A stretch of DNA of 36,162 bases from Myxococcales bacterium (GTDB lineage: Bacteria > Myxococcota_A > Polyangia > Nannocystales > Nannocystaceae), in the NCBI GenBank assembly GCA_014240065.1, contig JAAZXR010000044.1, positions 1 to 36,162 of the forward strand, written 5' to 3'. The position numbers and the translations under genes are program-made. Below are positions 17,752 through 27,764 of this stretch, piece by piece (position 1 is the stretch's first letter; every line of letters begins with the position of its first letter). Under the pieces are notes generated by a model. That model was not told where the DNA came from. It was given only the letters and a program-made list of their open reading frames with translations, and ran no database searches.

Positions 17752-18477
17752 TCAGCGCTTTATGAGCTTGTTGTCTTCGAAGCCGTGTTCGCTGTCGAGC
17801 ACGGCGGGGATTTTGTCTGACCACGCAGCCAGGTCCCACGCGTGCTCTGCCAAGCCGTCTTGTACGCGGGTCTTCACGCGGAGAGAGTCTTCGGTGTCCG
17901 CGAGGAGGTGGCGGACGAGGGGCTCGACGCAGCTTTCTTCCCCCACGTTCACCAGGGCGTCTGCGGCGAAGAAGCGCACGCCCTCGTCGGGATCAGCGAG
18001 GAAGCGCGCCAAGATGCCGGCGACGCGAGGGTCGTCGATGTCGAACACGTGGGTGAGGATCTGTAGTTTCTTCGCGGGGTCGCGGGCGTATTCCGGAGGG
18101 TTCGCTTCGAGCAGCGCCTCGAGCAGCGCCCATTCTTGCGCTTCGTTCGCCACCTCTTCGAGGATGCGCAGCGCCCACGCGATATTGTCGTACCGCAAGG
18201 AGAACTCTTTGAGGGCCGGGAGTACGTCGGGGCCCAGCGCGCACATGCGGCGATAGACCCAGCCTTTCTCCTCCTCGTCCTCGATGGATTTGCTGGCCGC
18301 GATGGTGAAGCGCCGCAGCAGCCCCACGTAGGCGTCGTCGCTGCCATCGTCGAGCAAGCGCTCCATGGCGAGGTAGCGATCGGGGGACTGAGCGTATTGG
18401 CTCGTCGTCGTTTTGATGCTCCGCTCGAGGCGAGAGCGGCCGCGTCCGCCGCTTGAAAATAGGTCTTTGAGTCCCAC
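17752..18477 (-). CDS. Alpha-helical (HEAT-like) repeat protein
   Basis: A 241-residue cytoplasmic protein made of repeated helix pairs, including the HEAT-like units DDPRVAGILARFLADPDEGVRFFAADALVNVGEE and CVEPLVRHLLADTEDSLRVKTRVQDGL. This suggests a protein-binding scaffold, with no enzymatic motif. I place the start at the GTG at 18477, giving MGLKDLFSSGGRGR. A longer frame to 18537 adds a Gly/Arg-rich N-terminus. The stop lies 3 bp before carB, so it heads an operon with carB and greA. The link to pyrimidine or arginine metabolism is positional only. Confidence 0.8.
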   Translation of the reverse strand: MGLKDLFSSGGRGRSRLERSIKTTTSQYAQSPDRYLAMERLLDDGSDDAYVGLLRRFTIAASKSIEDEEEKGWVYRRMCALGPDVLPALKEFSLRYDNIAWALRILEEVANEAQEWALLEALLEANPPEYARDPAKKLQILTHVFDIDDPRVAGILARFLADPDEGVRFFAADALVNVGEESCVEPLVRHLLADTEDSLRVKTRVQDGLAEHAWDLAAWSDKIPAVLDSEHGFEDNKLIKR

Positions 18478-18714
18478 GTGTCGTCTGCCCCAGTCTTCGG
18501 GTGTGCCCCTTGTAGCCTCCTCGGCACCCGGACTCAACAGGGGCGGGCCTGGTTCGGGGGGATGGACGGCGCGCCGCGCCGATTCCAGATGCCGCGATGG
18601 CTGGGGGGCGCGGTGACGGGGGATCTCTCCGGCCTCGCGCGAGCGGCGTCGGAGGGTCGTCGCTCCCCGCGGATCCGTAGGCCTCGGTGAGGCGAAGAAC
18701 GCGCCCTGGCGCCC

Positions 18715-19050
18715 CTAACCCCCGGTGTCCGAGGTCCCGGTGTCCGAGGTCCCGGTGTCCGAGGTCCCGGTGTCGCCCATGCCCTCCTCGCCGCCGAGGC
18801 GGCAGCTGCCCTGGTTGGACTCCACGTCGGAGCCGATCTCGTGGCAGCAGCCGTCTGATTGGCAGGCGTAGCCCTCCGGGCACGCGGGCGCGGCGATGAG
18901 ATCACAGGCGAAGGTCACCGCGCCGTCTGGCGCGTCGAAGCACGCCGAGGTGAACATGGAGAGCGCGAAGCTCGCCCCGAGGAGGAACCCAAATTTCCAA
19001 AGAGCGGGTCCCTCACGCGCTGGCTGGTGGCTCTGTTGGGCGTGGCTCAA
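18715..19050 (-). CDS. Small Cys-rich lipoprotein with DTGTS repeat tail
   Basis: A 111-residue protein whose start I infer as a TTG at 19050-19048. It overlaps the upstream stop as TTGA and has GGAGG (19062-19058) seven bases before it, the strongest Shine-Dalgarno in this part. No ATG or GTG gives a sensible signal peptide. The signal FGFLLGASFALSMFTSAC ends in a possible lipobox TSAC. A disulfide-rich module follows (FACDLIAAPACPEGYACQSDGCC), then a tail of three GTSDT-type repeats ending in TGG, like the tail of the lipoprotein at 13523. Coupling suggests it is made with the Pro/Ala-rich membrane protein upstream. Confidence 0.75.
   Translation of the reverse strand: MSHAQQSHQPAREGPALWKFGFLLGASFALSMFTSACFDAPDGAVTFACDLIAAPACPEGYACQSDGCCHEIGSDVESNQGSCRLGGEEGMGDTGTSDTGTSDTGTSDTGG
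18722..18774. repeat. 15-bp tandem repeats encoding the DTGTS tail
   Basis: Three exact copies of a 15-bp unit (18722-18736, 18737-18751, 18752-18766) are followed by a partial fourth. Each encodes five residues, DTGTS, at the C-terminus of the lipoprotein. Confidence 0.9.
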
Positions 19051-19805
19051 AACGTCACCTCCATCGCCGCGCCACCGCGCCACCGAAGACCCGCTGACGA
19101 GGACGGCTTGGAGCGTTTCTTGTGGAGCGCGAACAACACGATCCCAGAGACGACGGCCAAGCCGCCGGCGATCAAAAATCCGCGTGAGGTCCACGCGAAG
19201 GCGCCGCCGCGCTTTAAATGGCGCTCGTAATCGGATCGCACGTCTTCGTAGAGCAGCCGGCTGCCGGCGTCCACGTTAAAGCTGGTGGCGAGCTGTTCGG
19301 CCTCGTTTTGCTCGCGCTCCGCCAGCCCGGCGAAGATTCCTCCGGCCGTCGCCAAGGAGATGCCCGCGAAGGTCGACCACCAGCCCGCGAGCTGGAGCGG
19401 AGGCAGACGCTCGGGGACCCCGGCTGGGAGCGGCTCTTGGGTCTCGAGCGCGGTACCCTCAAGCTGATCGGTGGCCGCGCTGTCCTCGGTGGTTTCGACG
19501 GTCGAGGGACCGGGGGCAGAGGTTGGCGCCTCATCGTAGGGGGCGGGCGCAGTGGTCACGGTGGTGTTCGCCGGGGTGTCCTCTCCAGGGATCTCGGAGG
19601 CCACTGGCAGCGATTTTGTGGGCGTAGGCTCGGCGGGTGCGGGCTGGGCAGGCGCGGGCTCGGCGGGCGCGGGCTGGGCAGGGGTAGGCTCGGCGGGCGC
19701 GGCAGTGAAGGCGCGCGCGCTGTGGGGGGCCATGACGAGCGCGGTGCAAGTCACCAGGCTGCTCGCCGTGCGGGCACCGGCGCGTGGGAAGAATCGAACA
19801 CGCAT
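19047..19805 (-). CDS. Pro/Ala-rich exported membrane protein, unknown function
   Basis: From the ATG at 19805 the protein is 252 residues. It has a signal peptide (RVRFFPRAGARTASSLVTCTALVMAPHSARA), then a low-complexity PAEPAPAQPAPAEPTP segment, an acidic Thr-rich region, and a C-terminal part with two hydrophobic helices (WWSTFAGISLATAGGIFAGLA and SRGFLIAGGLAVVSGIVLFAL) around a helical loop. An ATG four codons upstream (19817) is also possible. The layout resembles myxobacterial cell-envelope proteins of unknown role. The following lipoprotein gene overlaps its stop. Confidence 0.75.
   Translation of the reverse strand: MRVRFFPRAGARTASSLVTCTALVMAPHSARAFTAAPAEPTPAQPAPAEPAPAQPAPAEPTPTKSLPVASEIPGEDTPANTTVTTAPAPYDEAPTSAPGPSTVETTEDSAATDQLEGTALETQEPLPAGVPERLPPLQLAGWWSTFAGISLATAGGIFAGLAEREQNEAEQLATSFNVDAGSRLLYEDVRSDYERHLKRGGAFAWTSRGFLIAGGLAVVSGIVLFALHKKRSKPSSSAGLRWRGGAAMEVTF
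19624..19705. repeat. Imperfect tandem repeat encoding PAEPAPAQ
   Basis: A roughly 30-bp theme of CGGCGGGCGCGGGCTGGGCA type is repeated between 19624 and 19705 within the membrane protein gene. It encodes the Pro/Ala-rich periplasmic spacer. Confidence 0.75.
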
Positions 19806-19898
19806 CGTTGCGAACATAGGCGATGTTTCGACAAATGGCCACGCTTCGCCGCGGCGCTTCGTAGGGAATCTTGGTGGTCGGTCGCAGCGCCGAGGAGA

Positions 19899-20366
19899 CT
19901 AGCTGACGACGATGCGGCCGTTCCCCGAGGGGTCGATCTGCTGCTTGATGTCTGCTTGGGCGTTGATGGTGACCTTGCACGCGTCGCCGGTGGGTCCACA
20001 CTGATCCGGGATCTCGATCATCACCGGCAGGTACGCGGAGCTGCCAGGGGAAACTTCTTGACCGACCTCGACGATGTGCTCCTTGAGCACTTGTTGGGTC
20101 CATTCGGGGAGGAGCGGGCCGCGCTGGCTCGCCTCGTTCGCGTCGCTGTCTTGGACGATATTTCCATCCGCATCCACCCAGTGCCGCCGCGCCTCGAGCA
20201 CCCTCATGATCAAGGCATCGACAGTGGCCGGCTTGTTCCCGCCCTCCACGACGACGTTGACTTCCAGCGCGCTGCCCCGGCCGACCATGGCGTTGTTGGT
20301 CTGCACCAACACCTTCGCGCCATCACCCCCGAGGCTGTCCTTCATTTTTTCCGAAAATCCGATCAC
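19899..20366 (-). CDS. Spo0M/arrestin-like protein
   Basis: A 155-residue soluble protein resembling the Spo0M family, whose fold is arrestin-like. The N-terminus MKDSLGGDGAKVLVQTNNAMVGRGSALEVNVVVEGG and the following strand MRVLEARRHWVD fit the first beta-sandwich, and IVEVGQEVSPGSSAYLPVMIEIP fits the family's strand-rich core. Known Spo0M proteins act in sporulation or envelope control in Bacillus, but no role is established here. It is shorter than Bacillus Spo0M (about 258 residues), so only the first lobe may be present. The start is GTG at 20366 or ATG at 20345. It is divergent from the isc operon. Confidence 0.6.
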   Translation of the reverse strand: MIGFSEKMKDSLGGDGAKVLVQTNNAMVGRGSALEVNVVVEGGNKPATVDALIMRVLEARRHWVDADGNIVQDSDANEASQRGPLLPEWTQQVLKEHIVEVGQEVSPGSSAYLPVMIEIPDQCGPTGDACKVTINAQADIKQQIDPSGNGRIVVS

Positions 20367-20547
20367 AGCCTAGGAACGCTACGACAGGTCGAGGGGCAAA
20401 TCTACGCGGGCGCAGCCGTCTCGCGGGCTGGCGTTCGAGGGCCATTGCGAGCGAGTTCCTAGGCGCATGCGGGAAATGCGCATGCAGGAACGGTCCGCGT
20501 GCGAGCATTCCAACGTTCGCAGGGGTCGATTCGGGGGCCTGTAGCGG

Positions 20548-20576
20548 TTGACGAGCGGACGAAGTGCACCCATGCT
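20548..20576 (+). promoter_or_regulatory. Candidate sigma-70-type promoter of the isc operon
   Basis: TTGACG (20548-20553) and CATGCT (20571-20576) are separated by 17 bp, a fair -35/-10 match. Transcription would begin near 20583, just before the palindrome at 20590-20605. This is a pattern match only; the -10 is weak. Confidence 0.35.
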
Positions 20577-20589
20577 CGAAGAAGGACCA

Positions 20590-20605
20590 ACCCTTACGTA
20601 AGGGT
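20590..20605. promoter_or_regulatory. Perfect 16-bp palindrome, candidate operator for the MerR-type regulator
   Basis: ACCCTTACGTAAGGGT is perfectly self-complementary and is followed by another GTAAGG half-site. It lies 18 bp before the regulator's ATG. MerR-family proteins bind such dyads near their own promoters, so autoregulation of the isc operon is likely, but binding is inferred. Confidence 0.6.
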
Positions 20606-20623
20606 AAGGTTTGGGACGACGCC

Positions 20624-21136
20624 ATGCCAACACTCATGAAAATCGGGGAACTCTCCCGAAAGACTGGAAAGACGGTCCGCGCGCTCCATTTGTACGAGGA
20701 GCGCGGGCTGTTGCAGCCGCGTCGGTCGGCGGGAGGCTTTCGCCTGTACGGGCCTGACGAGCTCGCGCGGGTCTATTGGATCGGCAAGCTCCAAGACCTC
20801 GGCTTCAAGCTCGCGCAGATCTCCGGGTTGTTGTCCGCGGTGGCGACCGCCGACAAGGCGCCCGAGGCCATGGTCGGTGTGCGTGAAATTTTTGACGAGA
20901 AACTCAAGCAGACGCGGGAACAACTTGAGCGGCTTGAGCGACTCGAGCGCGACCTGGAGGAGAGCTTGGCGTACCTCGAAGCCTGCCGCACCTGTGATGA
21001 GGCGGTGTCGGTGGAGTCGGCGTGCGGCGACTGTCGAAGCGACCGTCACGTGATCCCGGAGTCGAGCCTCGTCGCCGGGATTCATCTGCGCAGCGACGCA
21101 GGCCTCGGAAGTTCGGGAGAGCGGAGCGGACCATGA
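20624..21136 (+). CDS. MerR-family regulator with CxxC-x9-CxxC tail heading the isc operon
   Basis: A 170-residue DNA-binding protein with the MerR winged-helix domain ([40 protein letters not shown]), a dimerising coiled coil (about 90-120, [20 protein letters not shown]) and a short tail with four cysteines, C121, C124, C134 and C137, plus H142. The CxxC-x9-CxxC spacing differs from SoxR (CX2CXCX5C) and could hold zinc or an Fe-S cluster. It sits where the Rrf2-type IscR normally is, and its stop overlaps the iscS start as ATGA, so regulator and operon are translationally coupled. A role as Fe-S or metal sensor for isc is inferred from position and cysteines. Confidence 0.85.
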   Translation: MPTLMKIGELSRKTGKTVRALHLYEERGLLQPRRSAGGFRLYGPDELARVYWIGKLQDLGFKLAQISGLLSAVATADKAPEAMVGVREIFDEKLKQTREQLERLERLERDLEESLAYLEACRTCDEAVSVESACGDCRSDRHVIPESSLVAGIHLRSDAGLGSSGERSGP

Positions 21137-22353
21137 CCGACCAACAACACATCTACCTCGATTACGCCGCCACGTGTCCAGTGGACCCCGCGGTGTTGCA
21201 GCACATGCTGCCGTTTTTCACGGAGCACTTCGGCAACGCCGCGAGCCGCACCCACGCCTTTGGTTGGGAGGCCGAGGAGGCGGTGAGCCGGGCGCGCGCG
21301 CAGGTGGCCGCGGTGATCGGCGCGGACGCCAAAGAGATCGCGTTTACCAGCGGGGCCACCGAGGCCAACAACCTCGCGCTCAAGGGCGTCGCGGAGTTCT
21401 TGAAGGACAAAGGCAACCACGTGATCACCGTGGTGACCGAGCACAAGGCGATCCTCGACACCGGCAAGCACCTTGAGCGCAACGGCGCGGAGGTGACCTA
21501 CCTGTCGGTGGGCTCGGACGGGCTCGTGAGCATGCAAGCGCTGGCCGACGCCATTCGCCCCGAGACCGTGTTGGTGTCGGTGATGTTCGCGAACAACGAG
21601 ACCGGGGTGGTGCAGCCCATCGCGGAGATCGGGGCGCTGTGTCGCAGCAAGGGCATCATGTTCCACACCGACGCGGTGCAGGCCTATGGCAAGGTGCCGA
21701 TCGACGTGAACGAGATGAACATCGACCTGATGAGCATCTCGGCGCACAAAATCTACGGTCCCAAGGGGGTGGGGGCGCTGTACGTGCGTCGCCGCCGACC
21801 CCGGGTACGCATCGCGCCTCAGATCCACGGCGGCGGACACGAGCGCGGCAACCGCTCCGGCACCCTCAATGTACCAGGCATCGTCGGCTTCGGCGCGGCC
21901 GCGGAGCTCGCGAAGACCAGCATGGCGCAAGAGGCCGCCCGCACGCTGGAGCTACGCGAGCACCTCCGGACGCGTCTCGAGGCGGAGATTCCCGACACGA
22001 TCGTCAACGGGTCGTTGGAGCAGCGGCTCCCCGGCACCCTCAACGTCTCCTTCGCCTACGTCGAGGGAGAGTCGCTGCTCATGGGCCTCAAGGGGATCGC
22101 GGTGTCGTCGGGGTCGGCGTGTACGTCTGCGAGCCTCGAACCGAGCTATGTGCTCAAGGCGATGGGCCTCGACGACGAGCTCGCCCACTCGAGCCTGCGG
22201 ATCTCTGTCGGCCGCTTCACCACCCGAGCAGAACTAGATTCCGTCGCGGATCGGATCCGCGACCAAGTAGAGCGCCTCCGCGCCATGTCTCCGCTATGGG
22301 AGATGGTGCAAGAAGGCATCGATCTGAAGTCCATTGAGTGGGCGCACCACTGA
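21133..22353 (+). CDS. iscS: Cysteine desulfurase IscS
   Basis: A PLP enzyme that converts cysteine to alanine and passes the sulfur as a persulfide to IscU. The 406-residue protein has the PLP-region H104, the PLP lysine K206 in [10 protein letters not shown], and the catalytic C330 on the mobile loop [16 protein letters not shown]. The C-terminus (IEWAHH) matches that of IscS and not that of SufS or NifS. The ATG at 21133 overlaps the regulator stop. iscU begins 27 bp after the stop. Confidence 0.98.
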   Translation: MTDQQHIYLDYAATCPVDPAVLQHMLPFFTEHFGNAASRTHAFGWEAEEAVSRARAQVAAVIGADAKEIAFTSGATEANNLALKGVAEFLKDKGNHVITVVTEHKAILDTGKHLERNGAEVTYLSVGSDGLVSMQALADAIRPETVLVSVMFANNETGVVQPIAEIGALCRSKGIMFHTDAVQAYGKVPIDVNEMNIDLMSISAHKIYGPKGVGALYVRRRRPRVRIAPQIHGGGHERGNRSGTLNVPGIVGFGAAAELAKTSMAQEAARTLELREHLRTRLEAEIPDTIVNGSLEQRLPGTLNVSFAYVEGESLLMGLKGIAVSSGSACTSASLEPSYVLKAMGLDDELAHSSLRISVGRFTTRAELDSVADRIRDQVERLRAMSPLWEMVQEGIDLKSIEWAHH

Positions 22354-22380
22354 GCCCATAGCGAGATTGGAGACATCATC

Positions 22381-22773
22381 ATGGCGTACAGCGAAAAAGT
22401 TATCGACCACTACGAAAACCCCCGAAATGTCGGGTCCTTGGATAAGTCTGCGGAAGACGTGGGCACTGGCGTCGTCGGGGCCCCGGCCTGCGGCGATGTG
22501 ATGAAGTTACAAATAAAAGTCAAAGACGGCGTGATCACCGACGCGAAGTTCAAGACCTACGGCTGCGGCAGCGCCATCGCGAGCTCAAGCCTCGTGACGG
22601 AGTGGGTCAAGGGCATGAAGATCGACGATGCATCGGAGATCAAGAACCACCAGATCGCCGAGCACCTCGCGCTCCCGCCGGTCAAAATCCACTGCTCGGT
22701 GCTCGCGGAGGACGCCATCAAGGCGGCCATTGAGAACTTCCGCTCGAAAGCGGAGGGGGGCGACGAGGGGTGA
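22381..22773 (+). CDS. iscU: Fe-S cluster scaffold IscU
   Basis: Receives sulfur from IscS and iron to build [2Fe-2S] clusters. The 130-residue protein has all the expected ligands: C37 and D39 in APACGDV, C62 in YGCGSAIASSS, and H104-C105 in KIHCSVLAEDAI. The LPPVK motif at 98-102, the binding site for the HscA chaperone, is intact and fits the hscB-hscA genes downstream. The iscA start overlaps its stop as GTGA. Confidence 0.98.
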   Translation: MAYSEKVIDHYENPRNVGSLDKSAEDVGTGVVGAPACGDVMKLQIKVKDGVITDAKFKTYGCGSAIASSSLVTEWVKGMKIDDASEIKNHQIAEHLALPPVKIHCSVLAEDAIKAAIENFRSKAEGGDEG

Positions 22774-23162
22774 ACACCGTCGCCGCGACGGTGACCCCGT
22801 CGATGAGGGAGGAGCGCCACGACGCGCCAGAGCCGGCCACGTTGGACATCACGTCACGGGCGGCGAAGAAGATGCGCGACCAGCTCAAGAGCCGCGGCAC
22901 TCCGGAGGCGTTCGTTCGCTTCGGTATCCGCGGCGGGGGCTGCACCGGCTTCTCCTATATGTTTGAGTTTTCGGATCAAAAGCGAGACAGCGATCACGTG
23001 TTTGAGAAGGACGGGGTGAGCGTCCTCGTCGACCCCAAGAGCATGACGCTCGTTCGTGGGACGACCCTGGATTTCGAGACGGGCATTCGTGGTCACGGAT
23101 TCAAGTTCGAGAACCCCAACGTGTCCGATGCCTGCGGATGTGGCGAGTCAGTGAGTTTCTAG
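22770..23162 (+). CDS. iscA: A-type Fe-S carrier IscA
   Basis: Carries iron or Fe-S clusters from the scaffold to client proteins. The 130-residue protein has the three conserved cysteines, C58 in GIRGGGCTGFSY and C122/C124 in SDACGCGESVSF. From the GTG at 22770 it has about 22 extra N-terminal residues (MNTVAATVTPSMREERHDAP) before the family core; a start at the internal ATG (22803) is possible, but GTGA overlap with iscU favours 22770. Its place in the isc operon argues for IscA rather than ErpA or SufA. Confidence 0.93.
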   Translation: MNTVAATVTPSMREERHDAPEPATLDITSRAAKKMRDQLKSRGTPEAFVRFGIRGGGCTGFSYMFEFSDQKRDSDHVFEKDGVSVLVDPKSMTLVRGTTLDFETGIRGHGFKFENPNVSDACGCGESVSF

Positions 23163-23163
23163 C

Positions 23164-23700
23164 GTGCCCTTGGTTGCCGTCGACCCCGCGTTGGACCACT
23201 TCGCGCGTCTGGGCCTCCCGCGGCGCTGGTCCCTCGACAGCGGCGCGCTCCAAGACGCCTTCGTCTCCAGGGCCAAGGAGGTGCACCCCGACAAGTATTC
23301 GGACGCGCCACCCAACGTCCAAGCGCGGGCGAGGACGCACAGCAGCTTGATCAACGAGGCCCATCACGTCCTCAAGGATCCGCTCCGGCGGGCGGCCTAC
23401 CTCTCGAAGCTCGCGGGCTTCGATCTTGATGGCGCCGGCGACGCCGGCGGGGCGCCGACGCCCTCGCAGACGTTTTTGCTCGAGATGATGGAGCGCCGCG
23501 ACGCCGCAGAGTCGCTCCACGACGACGCGGAGCGAGAGGCGCTGCTCGACGAGGTGCTCCGCGAACGAGGGGTCATCTTTCAGGGCGCTGTGACCGCCCT
23601 CGACGCGGGAGAGTCCGCCGCGGCCGCGGAGGCGCTGGTGGTCGTGCGATACCTCGATCGCTTCGTCGAGGCTCTCGAGGAGGCGCTCGACGGCGTTTGA
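23164..23700 (+). CDS. hscB: Co-chaperone HscB (J protein)
   Basis: Delivers IscU to HscA and stimulates its ATPase. The 178-residue protein has a J domain with the HPDK motif at 41-44, followed by NEAHHVLKDPLRRAAYL, and an acidic helical C-terminal domain (TFLLEMMERRDAAE) that binds IscU. The length is close to the E. coli protein (171). It starts at GTG 23164, one base after the iscA stop. The zinc-binding cysteines found in eukaryotic HscB forms are absent, as in E. coli. Confidence 0.95.
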   Translation: MPLVAVDPALDHFARLGLPRRWSLDSGALQDAFVSRAKEVHPDKYSDAPPNVQARARTHSSLINEAHHVLKDPLRRAAYLSKLAGFDLDGAGDAGGAPTPSQTFLLEMMERRDAAESLHDDAEREALLDEVLRERGVIFQGAVTALDAGESAAAAEALVVVRYLDRFVEALEEALDGV

Positions 23701-23739
23701 CGGCCGTCGCCATCGCGGCGGCCGGGAGTTCGAAGGACC

Positions 23740-25726
<1,987 letters not shown>

Positions 25727-25734
<8 letters not shown>

Positions 25735-26071
25735 GGTGAAATTTATTGGGGGTCCAACCGAGGTGGAGGTGGTGGCTCAACCCGGGCTCACCCTGCTTGA
25801 GATCGCAGAGGAGAACGGGGCGCGGATGGGCTCCGCCTGCGGGGGGGTGTGCGCGTGCTCCTCGTGTCACGCGTGGATTTTGGAGGGGGGGGACTCGCTC
25901 GACGAATCCACGGACGCGGAAGAGGACCGTCTCGACATGGCCTTCGACGTGCGCCCCAGCAGCCGGCTCGGCTGCCAGGTGCGGGTGAAGGAGACGGACC
26001 TCGTGGTGCAGCTCACCGAAGAGAGCCTGCAGACGTTCTTGAACGAACACCCCGAGCATCGCGAGGGGTAG
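25727..26071 (+). CDS. fdx: [2Fe-2S] ferredoxin of the isc system
   Basis: An adrenodoxin-type ferredoxin that gives electrons for cluster assembly. The 114-residue protein has the cluster ligands C38, C44, C47 and C83, with the extra cysteine C42 that is also seen in E. coli Fdx (C-x3-C-A-C pattern). The acidic segment [17 protein letters not shown] is typical of the family. The ATG at 25727 overlaps the hscA end. No iscX follows; the next gene is on the other strand 24 bp away. Confidence 0.96.
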
Positions 26072-26095
26072 CCCCACGCGACGCCCTCCGCCGGC

Positions 26096-26749
26096 TCAGG
26101 TCGGAATGTCGGGGATGTGGAGGGCTTGTGGGAGGTGGCTCGTGAGATTTGACGCCACCGCCTTCCAGGCGCCCGCGCGTCCTTTAAGGACGTGCACGCT
26201 CGCGAGGTCCACCGGCGCGCTGAGGGTGTGTTCGCTGCGGAGCAAGGCCGCGAGCACCACCTTGATGACCCCCTTGTGGAGCACGGCCACCACGTGGGGC
26301 GCCCGCGCGGCGCCGTCCGGCTCGAACACTGTCGGCACGGCGTCCCGAATGGTCGCGGTGAAGGTGGGTCGATGGGAGCCCCCGCCCGGGTAGGTGAATT
26401 CGTGTTTCTCGGCTTGCCAGCCCGCGTAGCCCTCGGGGTCGCGCGCGCGCACCTCCTCGATGGTCCAGCCCTCCCAGGCGCCAAAGTCGACCTCACGAAA
26501 GGCCTCGACCACCGTGATCTCGGGGCTGTTGGGGTGTCGGCGTTGCATGGATTCGGCGAAGGCGTGGGAGCGTCGAAGCGGGCTCGAGATCAGCGCGTCC
26601 ACCGGTTTTGTGGCGAAGTGCAGGGCGGTGGCGTCCGCCTGCGCGAACCCAAGAGTAGACAGCGGGACGTCCGTGGCCCCGTACAAGCGCACGGAGGATT
26701 GACCGGCGGTCTCTCCGTGTCGGATGAGGGTGATCGTTGCCTCGTTCAC
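26096..26749 (-). CDS. Histidine phosphatase (phosphoglycerate mutase-like)
   Basis: A 217-residue protein of the histidine phosphatase branch 1. The catalytic motif RHGET is at residues 10-14, the SSPLRRSHAFAE segment holds the conserved phosphate-binding arginine, the acidic residue lies in FREVDFGAWEG, and the second histidine is in VLHKGVIK. It could act on a small phosphorylated metabolite; the family includes CobC, GpmB-like and broad-specificity phosphatases, and the substrate cannot be read from sequence. It starts with a GTG at 26749 and is divergent from the pirin gene. Confidence 0.88.
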   Translation of the reverse strand: MNEATITLIRHGETAGQSSVRLYGATDVPLSTLGFAQADATALHFATKPVDALISSPLRRSHAFAESMQRRHPNSPEITVVEAFREVDFGAWEGWTIEEVRARDPEGYAGWQAEKHEFTYPGGGSHRPTFTATIRDAVPTVFEPDGAARAPHVVAVLHKGVIKVVLAALLRSEHTLSAPVDLASVHVLKGRAGAWKAVASNLTSHLPQALHIPDIPT

Positions 26750-26868
26750 GCCCCGTAGTGTAGGCGAGAAACACCCGCCGCGCCCTGTGTCCGCGGGTGG
26801 CGCCGGCGGGAGCCGAGGGGCGCGGGCCTCGATGTCAGGAGCCGCGGCCCCTGGGGTACGATGGACGC

Positions 26869-27753
26869 ATGAACGATGGACAAGCTGGAGGGGCCGGGGG
26901 CGCCGCGCCCGGTGTCCGGATGGTGCGAAGGGTGCACGGAGGGCGCGCCATCTCCGAGGGGGCCGGTGTTCGGATCCGCCGCACCGTGGGGCTCCCCGAG
27001 CTCGATGTGTTGGATCCGTTCTTGTTGCTCGATGAGTTCCGCTCCGACGACGCCGCCGACTACCTCGCGGGGTTCCCCGATCATCCCCATCGGGGCTTTG
27101 AGACCGTCACCTACATGCTCGAGGGGCGCATGGAACACCGCGACTCGGTGGGCAATCGCGGGGACCTCGGGCCGGGATGGGTGCAGTGGATGACCGCCGG
27201 TCGCGGCATCATCCACTCCGAGATGCCCCAACAGGATCGAGGCTTGATGTGGGGGTTCCAGATCTGGGTGAACCTCCCCGCAGCACAAAAAATGACCGCG
27301 CCGCGCTATCAAGATGTCCCCCCGGATCAGATCCCCGAGGTGGCGCTCGAGGGCGCGCGGGTCAAGGTGCTCGCGGGGTCGTTCGCGGGCGTGGAGGGCC
27401 CCGTGACCGGCGTTGCCACCTCCCCGTTATTCCTCGACGTGTCCCTGGACGCGGGCGCGAACTGCGAAGTCTCGGTCCCGCGAGGTCACACCGCGTTGTG
27501 CTACGGGGTGACCGGGGCGTTGACGCCGAGCCCGGGGCATCTGCCCGTCGAGCGCGGCCAGCTCGTCATCTTTGGCGACGGTGATCGACTCGCGCTGGCG
27601 GCGGGGGAGGCCGCGTGTCGATGCATCGTGCTCGCGGGGGCGCCGCTGCGCGAGCCCGTGGCGCGCCACGGCCCCTTCGTCATGAACACGCGCGAGGAGC
27701 TCGTTCAAGCCTTCGAGGACTTTCGCAGCGGCCGCTTCGTAGAGAGCGGATGA
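26869..27753 (+). CDS. Pirin-family cupin protein
   Basis: A 294-residue bicupin of the pirin family, an iron-binding group with roles in quercetin cleavage or transcription in some species. The metal ligands are present: H72 and H74 in HPHRGFETVTYMLEG, and H116 and E118 in GIIHSEMP. The C-terminal cupin is more divergent, as is normal. The ATG at 26869 removes an upstream open extension that is not conserved. It is convergent with the enoyl-CoA hydratase gene, 11 bp away. Its proximity to the isc operon may be a coincidence. Confidence 0.9.
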   Translation: MNDGQAGGAGGAAPGVRMVRRVHGGRAISEGAGVRIRRTVGLPELDVLDPFLLLDEFRSDDAADYLAGFPDHPHRGFETVTYMLEGRMEHRDSVGNRGDLGPGWVQWMTAGRGIIHSEMPQQDRGLMWGFQIWVNLPAAQKMTAPRYQDVPPDQIPEVALEGARVKVLAGSFAGVEGPVTGVATSPLFLDVSLDAGANCEVSVPRGHTALCYGVTGALTPSPGHLPVERGQLVIFGDGDRLALAAGEAACRCIVLAGAPLREPVARHGPFVMNTREELVQAFEDFRSGRFVESG

Positions 27754-27764
27754 CTCCAGAGCGG

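Noticed and set aside
20624-21136. SoxR
   Set aside because: The cysteine spacing CxxC-x9-CxxC differs from the SoxR CX2CXCX5C, and the gene lies in an isc operon.
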